Shown: positions 8,310 through 15,982, numbered from the stretch's first letter. The stretch is 24,157 nt of DNA from JBAZHE01 sp041652555 (GCA_041652555.1 JBAZHE010000021.1:1-24157); one strand, 5' to 3'. Numbers and translations are program-made. The notes: generated by a model from the sequence alone, not told the origin.

Positions 8310-9959
8310 TTACATCATCCCCTCCGTATTGCCACCACAGGAGCAGGATTTCTCGTCTTTCGGCTTTTCCGAAACTACCGCTTCTATAGTTAGAAACATA
8401 ATCGCAGCCGAAGCGGCATTTTCTAAAGCTGTACGCACAACTTTGGTCGGATCAACAATACCGGCTTCAAATAAATCTTCAAATTTATCATCCATAGCGT
8501 TGTAACCAATATTGCGTTTGGCATCATCTTTTAACAGACTATTCTCGCGAATAATATTATAGAGGATTAGAGAGCCGTCTTTGCCGGCGTTCTTGGCAAT
8601 TTGTTTGATCGGTTCCAAAATGGCGTTATCAATAATTCTCGCACCCGGGTCAGAATCTTTTTTCCCGTCCAAAAGTGAAGCGAACACATCGCTCGCTCGC
8701 GCCAAGGCTAAGCCACCGCCAACCACAATGCCTTCTTCCAAAGCGGCGCGAGTAGCATGCACCGCGTCATCAATGCGATCTTTCTTTTCTTTCATTTCCG
8801 TTTCCGTGGCCGCGCCAACTTTTATAACCGCCACGCCGCCGGACATTTTCGCCAAGCGTTTTTTTAATTCCTCAATATCATATTCGGATTCGGAAATTTC
8901 TATTTCTTTTTTAATTATTTCCACTCTCTCTTTAATATTTTTATCCTCACCCTTGCCGTCAACGATCACCGTATTGTCCTTCGTGGCGATAACCCGACGC
9001 GCCCGACCCAAGTCAGTCACTTCGGTATTTTCTATTTTAAATCCCAATTCTTCAGAAATAACTGTACCACCGGTCAAAATAGCAATATCTTCCAGCATCA
9101 CTTTACGGCGATCACCAAAACCAGGGGCTTTTACACCTAAAACATTGAAGACACCACGTAATTTATTAACCACAAAAGTAGTTAAGGCCTCGCCATCAAT
9201 ATCTTCAGCAATAATTACCAAATCTTTCTTGCCAGCAGTAACCATTTTTTCCAACAACGGCAAAACATCAGCTAAAGAAGATATTTTTTTATCAGTTATT
9301 AAAATAAAAGGATCTTCCATTTCTGCGCTCATTTTATCAACATTAGTCACCATGTGCGGTGAAACATAACCTTTATCAAATTGCATTCCTTCAACCACTT
9401 CCACTTCCACACCAAAAGATTGGCCTTCTTCCACAGTCACTACGCCATCCTTACCAACTTTAGCAATGGCTTCAGCGATAAAAGCGCCAATTTCCTTGTC
9501 ATTAGCGGAAATAGAAGCGACTTTAGCAATCTCTTCTTTAGTGGCCGGAATTTTTATACTGGAAGCTTTTAATTTCTCCACCACCTGGGCAACTTTCTTC
9601 TCAATGCTCTTGCGTAGCTCAATCGGATTAACACCGGAAGACACCATTTTAAGCCCCTCACTAATAATCGCTTGGGTCAAAATTGTCGCGGTTGTCGTGC
9701 CATCGCCGGAAACATCGTTAGTCTTATTAGCCACTTCTTTGATAATTTCCGCGCCGATGTTTTCCAGTTTATCATCCAATTCAATTTCCTTAGCAACAGT
9801 TACGCCATCTTTAGTAATTACCGGACCACCATAAGATTTTTCAATTACCACATTGCGCCCTTTGGGACCCAAAGTAATTTTCACCGCTTCGGCTAATTTA
9901 TCCACGCCTCTTTTTAAGGCTTCACGCGCCTTATCGGAAAAAATAATAGTCTTACTCAT
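8310..9959 (-). CDS. groEL: Chaperonin GroEL (60 kDa, HSP60)
   Basis: The 549-residue group I chaperonin subunit forms the double-ring folding chamber in the cytoplasm with GroES and hydrolyses ATP. The hallmark ATP-site stretches are present: T-L-G-P-K-G-R-N near residue 30, D-G-V-T-V-A near 52 and G-D-G-T-T-T-A-T near 86. A G-G-G-(L/I)-A-L-A-like stretch in the equatorial domain is also present. Length is normal for the family. It is the second gene of groES-groEL, 26 bases after groES, and ends at a clear terminator. One oddity is the C-terminal tail. The usual Gly-Gly-Met repeats are replaced by a short charged stretch with two cysteines (K-S-C-S-C-G-G-N-T-E-G-M-M). No Shine-Dalgarno site precedes the ATG. 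Confidence 0.98.
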   Translation of the reverse strand: MSKTIIFSDKAREALKRGVDKLAEAVKITLGPKGRNVVIEKSYGGPVITKDGVTVAKEIELDDKLENIGAEIIKEVANKTNDVSGDGTTTATILTQAIISEGLKMVSSGVNPIELRKSIEKKVAQVVEKLKASSIKIPATKEEIAKVASISANDKEIGAFIAEAIAKVGKDGVVTVEEGQSFGVEVEVVEGMQFDKGYVSPHMVTNVDKMSAEMEDPFILITDKKISSLADVLPLLEKMVTAGKKDLVIIAEDIDGEALTTFVVNKLRGVFNVLGVKAPGFGDRRKVMLEDIAILTGGTVISEELGFKIENTEVTDLGRARRVIATKDNTVIVDGKGEDKNIKERVEIIKKEIEISESEYDIEELKKRLAKMSGGVAVIKVGAATETEMKEKKDRIDDAVHATRAALEEGIVVGGGLALARASDVFASLLDGKKDSDPGARIIDNAILEPIKQIAKNAGKDGSLILYNIIRENSLLKDDAKRNIGYNAMDDKFEDLFEAGIVDPTKVVRTALENAASAAIMFLTIEAVVSEKPKDEKSCSCGGNTEGMM

Positions 9960-9985
9960 AAAAATAATAAATTAAGTTAAATAAA

Positions 9986-10273
9986 TTACAGCACTGCTAA
10001 AATATCGCTTTCGCTTATAACTAAATAAGTCTTGCCGTCAACTTCCACTTCGTCTGGCGAATATTTTTTAAACATCACTTTGTCGCCAACCTTAACTGTT
10101 AGTTCAGCCAAAACCCCGGAATCCAAAATTTTTCCAGAACCAACCGCGATTACCAATCCTTGTTCCGGCTGGCCCTTTTCCACAGTATCCGGCAATAAAA
10201 TTCCGGATTTAGTAGCTTTATCAGCCTTAATTGGATCTAAGATAACGTTGTCATGTAATGGTTTTATTGTCAT
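9986..10273 (-). CDS. groES: Co-chaperonin GroES (10 kDa)
   Basis: The lid of the GroEL folding cage. The protein starts M-T-I-K-P-L-H-D, as family members do, and carries the G-I-L-L-P mobile loop near residues 24-28, where it contacts GroEL. It ends in the typical Y-L-V-I-S-E-S-D-I-L-A-V-L. With the ATG at 10273 it is 95 residues, the normal size. A GTG eight codons upstream (10297) is in frame but lies inside the CIRCE operator, so it is unlikely to be the start. It is co-transcribed with groEL, 26 bases downstream. Confidence 0.97.
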   Translation of the reverse strand: MTIKPLHDNVILDPIKADKATKSGILLPDTVEKGQPEQGLVIAVGSGKILDSGVLAELTVKVGDKVMFKKYSPDEVEVDGKTYLVISESDILAVL

Positions 10274-10290
10274 ATTTTTGTAATTTTTTA

Positions 10291-10317
10291 TTAGCACTCT
10301 ATTAAACTAAGTGCTAA
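10291..10317. promoter_or_regulatory. CIRCE operator (HrcA binding site)
   Basis: TTAGCACTC at 10291-10299, a 9-base spacer, and AAGTGCTAA at 10309-10317. This matches the CIRCE consensus TTAGCACTC-N9-GAGTGCTAA with a single mismatch. It sits between the promoter and the groES start, the standard position for HrcA heat-shock repression. The hrcA gene itself is not in the window. Confidence 0.95.
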
Positions 10318-10355
10318 ATTATATCTTATTTTATCACTTTAACAACCATTGTCAA
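10318..10355 (-). promoter_or_regulatory. groES-groEL promoter (two overlapping candidates)
   Basis: Reading the minus strand, TTGACA (10355-10350) with a 16-base spacer reaches TAAAAT (10333-10328). A second pair, TTGTTA (10345-10340) with a 16-base spacer, reaches a perfect TATAAT (10323-10318) that abuts CIRCE. Either start would lie in or next to the operator. Both look sigma-70-like. Confidence 0.7.
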
Positions 10356-10369
10356 GGACTAAAAAACTA

Positions 10370-11218
10370 TTAAATATTAAAAAATCTTTGGGAATTAGCT
10401 AAAGATAATTCAGCGATCTTGTCCGGCATCACGCCACGAATCTCAGCAATTCTCTCCGCCACATAAGACACAAGCATCGGTTCATTCCTTCTACCGCGAA
10501 ACGGTTCCGGCGTCATATACGGACAATCAGTCTCAACCATAAATTTATCCGCCGGCATTTTTCTAATCAGATCATCCCATTGACAACTGAAAGTTATCAA
10601 ACCGGTAAAAGAAATCATAAGCCCTAAAGAAAAATATTGCCAAGCCAAATTTTCATCACCGGAAAAACAATGCAGGACTCCCCACTCCTCTCTGGGCGTA
10701 AACAAGTTTTTATTCTCTTCTTTGAATTCTTTGATAATTGAAAGCATATCGTCGTGTGCGACGCGGCAATGAATGATTGCCGGTAAATTCAAACGACGCG
10801 CCAATAGAAGCTCCTGCCAAAAAACATCTTTCTGCTTTTTCTTGGTGGCTGGCAAATTCTCATTCAATTTTAAATGATGATAATCTAGGCCGATCTCGCC
10901 GATTGCCACGACTTTTTCAAAGGAAGCAAATTTTTCATAACTATCATAATTAAATTCTTCAGCGCGGAAACGGACAACTTCCCGCCCATCTTCGGAAATT
11001 TCAACTTCATCTTCCAAATGAATCGGATGCAAGCCAACCGCCGCCCAAACACCACGCTCATATTTATTAGCTAAATCTAAGGCACGGCGCGAAGTTTTAA
11101 GATTAGAGCCGGCCAATATCATCCCAACTCCATTATTTAAAGAATTTAAAATAACTTCTTCGGCATCAACCGAAAAAGCTTTGAAATTAACATGAGCGTG
11201 CGTATCTATTAAATTCAT
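10370..11218 (-). CDS. tatD: TatD family metal-dependent hydrolase (putative DNase)
   Basis: A TIM-barrel metallohydrolase of 282 residues, slightly longer than the usual ~260. Members show 3'-5' exonuclease/DNase activity and are linked to DNA repair and RNA or DNA quality control. The metal ligands are all visible: D5-T-H7-A-H9, E108 in G-E-I-G-L-D-Y, H150 in I-I-H-C-R, H183 in L-H-C-F-S-G, and D231 in V-E-T-D-C-P-Y. The R-G-R-R-N-E-P stretch that follows is typical. The start is the ATG at 11218. The gene ends just before the groES promoter, so the chaperonin operon is independent. The extra length is mainly a loop around residues 68-92. Confidence 0.95.
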   Translation of the reverse strand: MNLIDTHAHVNFKAFSVDAEEVILNSLNNGVGMILAGSNLKTSRRALDLANKYERGVWAAVGLHPIHLEDEVEISEDGREVVRFRAEEFNYDSYEKFASFEKVVAIGEIGLDYHHLKLNENLPATKKKQKDVFWQELLLARRLNLPAIIHCRVAHDDMLSIIKEFKEENKNLFTPREEWGVLHCFSGDENLAWQYFSLGLMISFTGLITFSCQWDDLIRKMPADKFMVETDCPYMTPEPFRGRRNEPMLVSYVAERIAEIRGVMPDKIAELSLANSQRFFNI

Positions 11219-11275
11219 TTTAAAAATTTATTTAGGCCTTATCACAAATATTATTCTAACACAAAAAGTAAAAAG

Positions 11276-11300
11276 AAAAAACCGCCTGATAGCGGTTTTT
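11276..11300 (-). terminator. Intrinsic terminator after the 54-residue protein gene
   Basis: A 9-base stem, AAAAACCGC/GCGGTTTTT, with a loop of about 6 bases gives a U tract on both strands. It lies 14 bases after the stop of the small gene and separates it from tatD. Confidence 0.8.
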
Positions 11301-11313
11301 CCTAAAAATACAT

Positions 11314-11478
11314 TTATTTTGTTTCAACTGTTCCTTCGCCTTCAGTTACCGGGGCTTCTTGTTCGATAATCGGTTGTTCCACTTCTGGAGCTACCGGAGC
11401 TTCTTCCTGCTTAGGAACTTCTTGGGCAACTTCCGGTTTAGAGCTACCAAAGAGTTTCTTTAAAAAATCTAAAAACAT
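11314..11478 (-). CDS. Small Pro/Glu-rich protein, 54 residues
   Basis: The ATG at 11478 opens a 54-residue frame ending in TAA at 11314. The N-terminus M-F-L-D-F-L-K-K-L-F-G is a short amphipathic helix. The rest is a disordered tail rich in Pro, Glu, Val and Ala (for example Q-E-E-A-P-V-A-P-E-V-E-Q-P). Small proteins with an F-L-K-K-L-F-G start and an acidic Pro-rich tail occur in other Patescibacteria from my recollection, without known function. A terminator directly downstream and a non-coding region upstream support it as its own transcription unit. The helix could bind the membrane, which is an inference. Confidence 0.65.
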   Translation of the reverse strand: MFLDFLKKLFGSSKPEVAQEVPKQEEAPVAPEVEQPIIEQEAPVTEGEGTVETK

Positions 11479-11628
11479 AATTTTTGTAGCTTAGGTTTAA
11501 AAAATAACCCAAAGCTTTTTTAATTTGTCCGAAACTAAATCATACCATTCACAAAACCAAAAAGCAATATTGACAAATATTTGCTTTCATTTTTTCCTTT
11601 TAATATTTTTACTAAAATTAGCCAATCA

Positions 11629-11657
11629 TTGCCTTTTTTAAAAAATTAGGTTATTAT
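11629..11657 (+). promoter_or_regulatory. Promoter candidate for murA
   Basis: TTGCCT (11629-11634), a 17-base spacer and TATTAT (11652-11657) end 33 bases before the murA ATG. No Shine-Dalgarno site is visible in the AT-rich leader. Confidence 0.45.
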
Positions 11658-11690
11658 AGAACTATATTATTATTTTAATATCTTAAATTT

Positions 11691-12965
11691 ATGCCAAAAT
11701 ACATAATTAACGGTCCAGCCAAGCTTTCTGGCGAAATAGTCGTGAAAGGTGCTAAAAATGCAGCTTTAAAAATTATTCCAGCAGCTATTCTATCAGAAGA
11801 AAAAATAACTATTTCTAACCTTCCCGATATTGAAGATGTTCGCCAATCTTTAGCTTTGCTTTCTGATTTAGGCGCAAAAATAGAAAAAATTAGCGAAAGT
11901 GAGATAATTATTGATTCTTCAACAATCAAAAAAACTGAATTAAGCCCGTCTTTTGCTAATAAATTTCGCTCATCATTAATGTTTGTTGCACCGCTTTTAG
12001 CTCGTTTTGGAGAAGTTAAATTTCCACATCCTGGTGGCTGTGTTATTGGCGCCGGACAAAGACCAATTGATTTTTCCATAGAGGGATTCACTGCTCTTGG
12101 AGCAGAAACAAAAATTAAAGACGGCTTTTATGAAATTAAAGCTAAAAAATTAACTGGTGGCTATTTTTTCTTTCCTTGGATTTCAGTTACAACAACCGAA
12201 TCAATGATTATGGCTGCCTCTCTAGCCCAAGGCCGTACAATTTTAAAAAATTGCGCCATGGAACCGGAAATAGAAATCTTGGCTAACTATTTAAATATTT
12301 GCGGAGCAAAAATCAGCGGGGCTGGAACACCGACTATTATTATTGACGGGGTAAAAAAATTATCTGGAGACAATTTTCATGTTGTTCCAGATAGAATTGA
12401 AACAGGCTCTTTTGCCTGTTTGGCCGCCGCTACTAACTCTGAAATAAAAATTACTAACTGTGTCCCTGATCATATCCGCGCCTTATTAGAAATTTTTCAA
12501 AAAATCGGTGTTCCTTTTGAAGAAGGAAATGACTGGTTATTGGTTAAGCCAGCAAAAAATATTCTCGCACACAGCATAAAAACTCATGAATACCCTGGTT
12601 TTGTGACCGACTTGCAATCCCCTTACACCGTCTTAATGACCCAGGCTCATGGTGCCTCTTTAATACACGAAACAATTTACGACCGTCGTCTTCTTTATAC
12701 AGACCTACTTTCACAAATGGGCGCAGATATTATTATGTGCGACCCGCATCGCGTTGTTGTAAACGGACCAACCAAATTACACGGGCAAAGATTAACTAGT
12801 CCTGATTTGCGAGCGGGAATCGCTTTGATTATTGCCGCCTTAACCGCAACCGGCAAAACTGAAATTGACAATATTTATCAAATAGAACGCGGTTATGAAA
12901 ACATTGTTGAAAGATTAAAAAAATTAGGCGCGGATATTAGCCGCCTTAATGACTGTGAATTATGA
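11691..12965 (+). CDS. murA: UDP-N-acetylglucosamine 1-carboxyvinyltransferase MurA
   Basis: Catalyses the first committed step of peptidoglycan synthesis: transfer of enolpyruvate from PEP to UDP-GlcNAc in the cytoplasm. The protein has 424 residues, normal for MurA. Active-site residues are present: K22-N23 in V-K-G-A-K-N-A-A and the catalytic C117 in P-G-G-C-V-I-G. C117 is the residue alkylated by fosfomycin, so the enzyme should be fosfomycin-sensitive by this criterion. The stretches near residue 230 (D-R-I-E-T-G), around 305 (F-V-T-D-L-Q) and at the end (D-L-R-A-G-I-A) are typical. The TGA stop overlaps the next ATG by four bases, implying translational coupling with the PEGA protein. 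Confidence 0.98.
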   Translation: MPKYIINGPAKLSGEIVVKGAKNAALKIIPAAILSEEKITISNLPDIEDVRQSLALLSDLGAKIEKISESEIIIDSSTIKKTELSPSFANKFRSSLMFVAPLLARFGEVKFPHPGGCVIGAGQRPIDFSIEGFTALGAETKIKDGFYEIKAKKLTGGYFFFPWISVTTTESMIMAASLAQGRTILKNCAMEPEIEILANYLNICGAKISGAGTPTIIIDGVKKLSGDNFHVVPDRIETGSFACLAAATNSEIKITNCVPDHIRALLEIFQKIGVPFEEGNDWLLVKPAKNILAHSIKTHEYPGFVTDLQSPYTVLMTQAHGASLIHETIYDRRLLYTDLLSQMGADIIMCDPHRVVVNGPTKLHGQRLTSPDLRAGIALIIAALTATGKTEIDNIYQIERGYENIVERLKKLGADISRLNDCEL

Positions 12966-14314
12966 ACACTGTTAAAAGAAAAATTTTATTCGTTATTTTT
13001 ATTATCGCCTTTTTTATAATTTCTCCAATAGTAATTTTTTACGCCTCTGGTTATAAATTAGACTGGAAAAATCCGCTGTCTTTTTATTTTATCCAAAAAA
13101 CCGGAATGTTAATCATTGCCTCCGACCCAGCTGAAGCGGAAATATTCTTAAATGAAAAAAAGCAAAAAAACTTTTCACCGGACTTAAAAATTTTTAAAGG
13201 CGGAGAAACCATTAAAACGCCGGCTAAAATAAAAAACCTTCTACCCGGCTCTTATGATTTGCGCGTGGAACGACCAGGCTATTGGCCGTGGGAGAGAAGG
13301 ATTAAAATTTTTTCCGAACAGATAACTCACGTCTTAGACGTACGCCTTTTCAGACACAGTTTGCCGACTTTATCCATACTCACAAATGATACAGAGATTA
13401 AAGTTTCCCCCAATGATAAAAAAATGATTTTATTGCCCTCGGGCGATATTTTTGAAATAAAAAACGAGGCGGTTTCCAAAACATCTTCCTCTTCCCAAGC
13501 TTCAGCCACCTGGTCACCGGACAGCGGAAAAATTATTTTTCCGGAAGAAATCGCCAACCTGAAATCACCGGAAAAAAACATCTCTTTGAAAAAAATCCTA
13601 GGTGAAGATTTTTCTTTGGCCAAATGGGGAAAATCAAATGAAGAAATAATTTATCTGCACAACAATAAATTAAGCCGCCTAAATCTAGCTACGCAAGCCG
13701 CCCAAGTTTTATTGATCGAGGAAAAAATATTGGATTTCTTACCAGGAAAAAATCAAATCGCCGCCCTGTCCACCGCTGGCACAGCGGTAAAATTAAAAAT
13801 ATTTTCACCAGACAAAGAAACGGCCGGCAAAGAAATAAGCCTGCCTTTCTCAGAAAACTATCTTTTTATAAACGAGGAAGGCAAATTTCTGAACATTTTA
13901 GACAAAAGCCACTCTCTTCTCTATTTAATCGATCCGGCCACCGGACAAATAAAAGAAACTTTAAAAAACTGCAAATACGCAGCCTGGTTTAATGACGATA
14001 CGCTTTTTTACGCCAATGATTTTGAAATCTGGGCACTGAATTTAACGCAAAACACTAAACGGTTACTGACACGCGTAAGCGAGAACCCAATAACTTCAAT
14101 CCTAGCCACCAAAACCGACAATTATCTTCTCTACTTTACTAATAAAACTATCAACATCCTTACCTGGGACAAGGGTGAAGAAAAAATCCAGCCAACTGAA
14201 CTTTTACGGTTGGAAAAAATTTCTTCCCCGATCTTTGCGGCGGATAGCGGAATAATTTATTTCCTCAGCCAAATCGACAATCAACAAGGATTGTACAAGT
14301 TGGCTATTAGATAA
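12962..14314 (+). CDS. Membrane-anchored PEGA domain protein with beta-propeller-like region
   Basis: A 450-residue protein of unknown role that faces the outside. Residues 7-28 form one hydrophobic N-terminal anchor. A PEGA domain follows at about 48-125 (S-D-P-A-E-A-E-I-F-L-N, then L-L-P-G-S-Y-D-L-R-V-E-R-P-G-Y). PEGA domains are small beta folds common in surface proteins. The remaining ~320 residues have repeated strand patterns with S-P-D-S-G-K and S-P-N-D-K-K motifs, like TolB/WD40-type propellers. It overlaps murA by four bases in an operon that ends at a strong terminator, so an envelope role coupled to cell-wall synthesis is plausible. No enzymatic motif is seen. Confidence 0.85.
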   Translation: MNTVKRKILFVIFIIAFFIISPIVIFYASGYKLDWKNPLSFYFIQKTGMLIIASDPAEAEIFLNEKKQKNFSPDLKIFKGGETIKTPAKIKNLLPGSYDLRVERPGYWPWERRIKIFSEQITHVLDVRLFRHSLPTLSILTNDTEIKVSPNDKKMILLPSGDIFEIKNEAVSKTSSSSQASATWSPDSGKIIFPEEIANLKSPEKNISLKKILGEDFSLAKWGKSNEEIIYLHNNKLSRLNLATQAAQVLLIEEKILDFLPGKNQIAALSTAGTAVKLKIFSPDKETAGKEISLPFSENYLFINEEGKFLNILDKSHSLLYLIDPATGQIKETLKNCKYAAWFNDDTLFYANDFEIWALNLTQNTKRLLTRVSENPITSILATKTDNYLLYFTNKTINILTWDKGEEKIQPTELLRLEKISSPIFAADSGIIYFLSQIDNQQGLYKLAIR

Positions 14315-14326
14315 AATCTCTAAAAT

Positions 14327-14359
14327 AAAAACATCACTCTAAAAAAGAGTGATGTTTTT
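14327..14359 (+). terminator. Intrinsic terminator of the murA-PEGA operon
   Basis: Perfect 14-base arms (14327-14340 and 14346-14359) with a 5-base loop and a terminal T5 run lie 13 bases after the stop codon. The A run on the other arm makes it bidirectional. Confidence 0.9.
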
Positions 14360-14382
14360 GCTATTAATTTTATTGCTACCAA

Positions 14383-14412
14383 ATAAAAAAGCGGGGTCAT
14401 CGCAACCCCGCT
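14383..14412 (-). terminator. Intrinsic terminator of the 14428-14808 gene
   Basis: GC-rich 8-base arms AGCGGGGT (14390-14397) and ACCCCGCT (14405-14412) are followed on the minus strand by a T run at 14390-14385. With the neighbouring terminator it insulates two convergent units. Confidence 0.85.
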
Positions 14413-14427
14413 GAACAACTTACTCCT

Positions 14428-14808
14428 TTAAGGTATAAGCACCAACATGGAGCTCTCGACCTTTTCCAGCTCTGCCTCTAATACAGATTTGAGAGTTACC
14501 AAGCCCCAAACATCATCAGGCTTCAGCTTCTTAATAATTTCTGTCGCATAAGCCCGAACAACATTAATCTCTTCATTATCCCTGTCAATTTTATCCTTAA
14601 TTCTAAGCCTCCCTAGTCTTTTTTGTAAAGAACCGGCGTCAGAAAACGGATCACTCCTTAAGGCCTCATTAACCAAAACTAGAAAAAACGCCAAGAAAGA
14701 TTTTAAGTCCGACAAGCTACCAAGGCTATCAGACGCTAGTCTTTCTACAATCCGTTCTGCCAAACTATGCGCGATTTCCAATTTCGTCAAACCACCATCG
14801 TCCTTCAT
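14428..14808 (-). CDS. Small helical protein of unknown function, 126 residues
   Basis: I do not recognise a family. The protein is predicted all-helical, with a central hydrophobic helix (S-F-L-A-F-F-L-V-L-V-N-E-A-L, about 37-50) that looks amphipathic rather than membrane-spanning. A charged linker R-L-R-I-K-D-K-I-D-R-D-N-E-E follows near 66-79, then two more helices. It is a well-formed gene: a strong Shine-Dalgarno AAAGGAG five bases before the ATG and a GC-rich terminator 16 bases after the stop. The strong Shine-Dalgarno is unusual here and is shared only with the HPr-like chimera at 17823 and, roughly, radC. It is monocistronic and converges on the murA operon. Confidence 0.7.
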   Translation of the reverse strand: MKDDGGLTKLEIAHSLAERIVERLASDSLGSLSDLKSFLAFFLVLVNEALRSDPFSDAGSLQKRLGRLRIKDKIDRDNEEINVVRAYATEIIKKLKPDDVWGLVTLKSVLEAELEKVESSMLVLIP

Positions 14809-14965
14809 AAAAACTCCTTTGTCAATGTACCATTAATATAAATTTATTTCTGAAAAATGAATAAATGTTCATGCATTATTAATAAAAAATTGCTTTCTTT
14901 TGATTTATTAACCCAAAAGCCAGTTGCTTGGCAATTATGCTGTTTTTTGATGATATCTCCCACTA

Positions 14966-15178
14966 TTATAATTCTAAATCTTTTATAGGCTTATTGCAAT
15001 TTAAGCAAAATAATTTTTGCGATTCAACACTCTCGCTGCCACAAAAATCTTTCCGCTGTTTCGTGTCTAGATAATATTTATAAAAATGTTCCTCTTTTTG
15101 CACAATACCAACCGTCTCGCTTTGGATTTTACAAAACTTGCATGTCTATATTTTTGGCGGCTTAATTTCGTTTTTCAT
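14966..15178 (-). pseudogene. Zinc-ribbon small protein gene with an internal TAG
   Basis: From ATG 15178 to TAA 14966 one frame gives 70 codons broken only by a TAG at 15146-15148 (codon 11). After the stop the frame reads T-C-K-F-C, then F-C-G-S at about residue 45, then F-C-L-N-C-N-K-P near the end. Two C-x2-C pairs suggest a small zinc-binding fold. A TGG to TAG change would restore an uninterrupted protein (I-W-T-C-K-F-C). Nothing else in the window suggests recoded TAG. It is most simply a fresh nonsense mutation, and possibly a sequencing error. A downstream GTG could start a shorter product lacking the first cysteine pair. Confidence 0.55.
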
Positions 15179-15192
15179 ATTCATTTACGCGT

Positions 15193-15408
15193 CTAATGGT
15201 TTAAAACTCCTTGAATAGAATTTCTTATTGAATTTCTAATGTCTTTTGCAAGGAATTCGTCACACTCAACATAAGACAAAACTTCTACAATCTGCTTTCG
15301 ACTTAATTTTGTTTTATCTCTCAATAGTTTCTCTTGAATCATTTCATCAATCATATCTTCAATTTCTTCTTTTGTTATATTAAAAGTTGTAGGCTCAATT
15401 TTGCGCAT
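15193..15408 (-). CDS. Small charged helical protein, 71 residues, unknown
   Basis: No family recognised. Starting at the ATG at 15408 the product is 71 residues and strongly charged. An acidic helix (K-E-E-I-E-D-M-I-D-E-M-I-Q-E, about 13-26) is followed by a helix-turn-helix-like stretch (L-S-R-K-Q-I-V-E-V-L-S-Y, about 36-47) and a C-terminal helix. An upstream in-frame start 12 codons earlier would add a lysine/isoleucine-rich stretch read through the preceding gene's end, so I prefer the shorter form. It begins one base after the stop of the 168-residue gene, so the two are co-transcribed and probably translationally coupled. The pairing resembles small two-gene accessory modules, but no toxin or antitoxin motif is clear. 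Confidence 0.6.
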   Translation of the reverse strand: MRKIEPTTFNITKEEIEDMIDEMIQEKLLRDKTKLSRKQIVEVLSYVECDEFLAKDIRNSIRNSIQGVLNH

Positions 15409-15409
15409 A

Positions 15410-15916
15410 TTATTTTTTAAGATTAAAATTATAAGTTTTTTCATCTTTCAATTCAGCACAAATCACTTCATTAAATTTTGAACTTTTCAACCAACGATTT
15501 TGTTTTTTAAAATCATTAAAAGCGTCTTTGGCATTTATTCCATTGCCCCAGCCCAAAACTTGGCAATTTTCCACATCAGGCACATCGCTTTTAGAATTAG
15601 GCAAAAACGTAAAACCTTCAGTCGTATAAAAAATATAATTCCTTATAAATTTTCCAGAATTTAAAATTTTTTCTATAAATCCCTTTGCCATCAACTCAAC
15701 TGTTTCCCCGTATAAATTTTGTAAATTTCCCCACAATTCAAAAGTTTGATATTTGTAATCATCTTTTATCATTCTCCACTCATTCGGTTCAACTTCCACA
15801 AAATCTTCATCCTCATTTGAATATTCTCTACACATAACCAAAAACGGAAAATAAAAATCTTTATGCTGATTTTGATATTTTAAAATTTTAATAGCTAGAT
15901 CTCTATCAATTTTCAT
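15410..15916 (-). CDS. Hypothetical protein, 168 residues
   Basis: Not recognised. The N-terminal half is acidic with aromatic residues (F-Y-F-P-F-L-V-M-C near 21-29; E-V-E-P-N-E-W near 41-47). The C-terminal ~60 residues form a compact alpha/beta pattern: C-Q-V-L-G-W-G-N-G, a helix A-K-D-A-F-N-D-F-K, then two strands ending in Y-N-F-N-L-K-K. That pattern resembles small domains where a strand is followed by an N-A-x-x-A-F helix. It heads a two-gene unit with the 71-residue gene and lies just downstream of the broken DpnI gene. In pneumococcus dpnI (dpnC) is followed by dpnD, but I see no convincing similarity to DpnD. Confidence 0.6.
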   Translation of the reverse strand: MKIDRDLAIKILKYQNQHKDFYFPFLVMCREYSNEDEDFVEVEPNEWRMIKDDYKYQTFELWGNLQNLYGETVELMAKGFIEKILNSGKFIRNYIFYTTEGFTFLPNSKSDVPDVENCQVLGWGNGINAKDAFNDFKKQNRWLKSSKFNEVICAELKDEKTYNFNLKK

Positions 15917-15925
15917 AAAAAAATA

Positions 15926-15964
15926 ATCAGGGATTAATTTATTATCCTGATCAATTCTTGATCA
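15926..15964 (-). promoter_or_regulatory. Overlapping alternative hairpins before the 15916 gene
   Basis: Minus-strand RNA can form a 7-base-pair hairpin from TGATCAA/TTGATCA (15964-15958 and 15954-15948). It can instead form an 8-pair hairpin with one bulge (15951-15944 with 15934-15926), followed by a T run that reaches the ATG at 15916. The two share bases 15948-15951 and so exclude each other. The second looks like a terminator for the DpnI gene. The first contains two GATC sites, the DpnI target sequence. Confidence 0.4.
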
Positions 15965-15982
15965 TTTTAGAAATCTTGTCAA

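Noticed and set aside
8581..9834. Long plus-strand open frames opposite groEL
   Set aside because: They are mirror frames of groEL codon usage; Ser/Ala-rich products with no motifs.
10274..10297. GTG start for groES eight codons upstream
   Set aside because: It lies inside the CIRCE operator, and family members begin at the M-T-I-K-P-L position.
14966..15178. Recoded TAG (alternative genetic code)
   Set aside because: Only one gene shows it; other genes in the window read normally with standard stops, so a mutation is simpler.
15410..15916. DpnD-like partner of DpnI
   Set aside because: Position fits the pneumococcal dpnC-dpnD order, but I see no sequence pattern that supports it.
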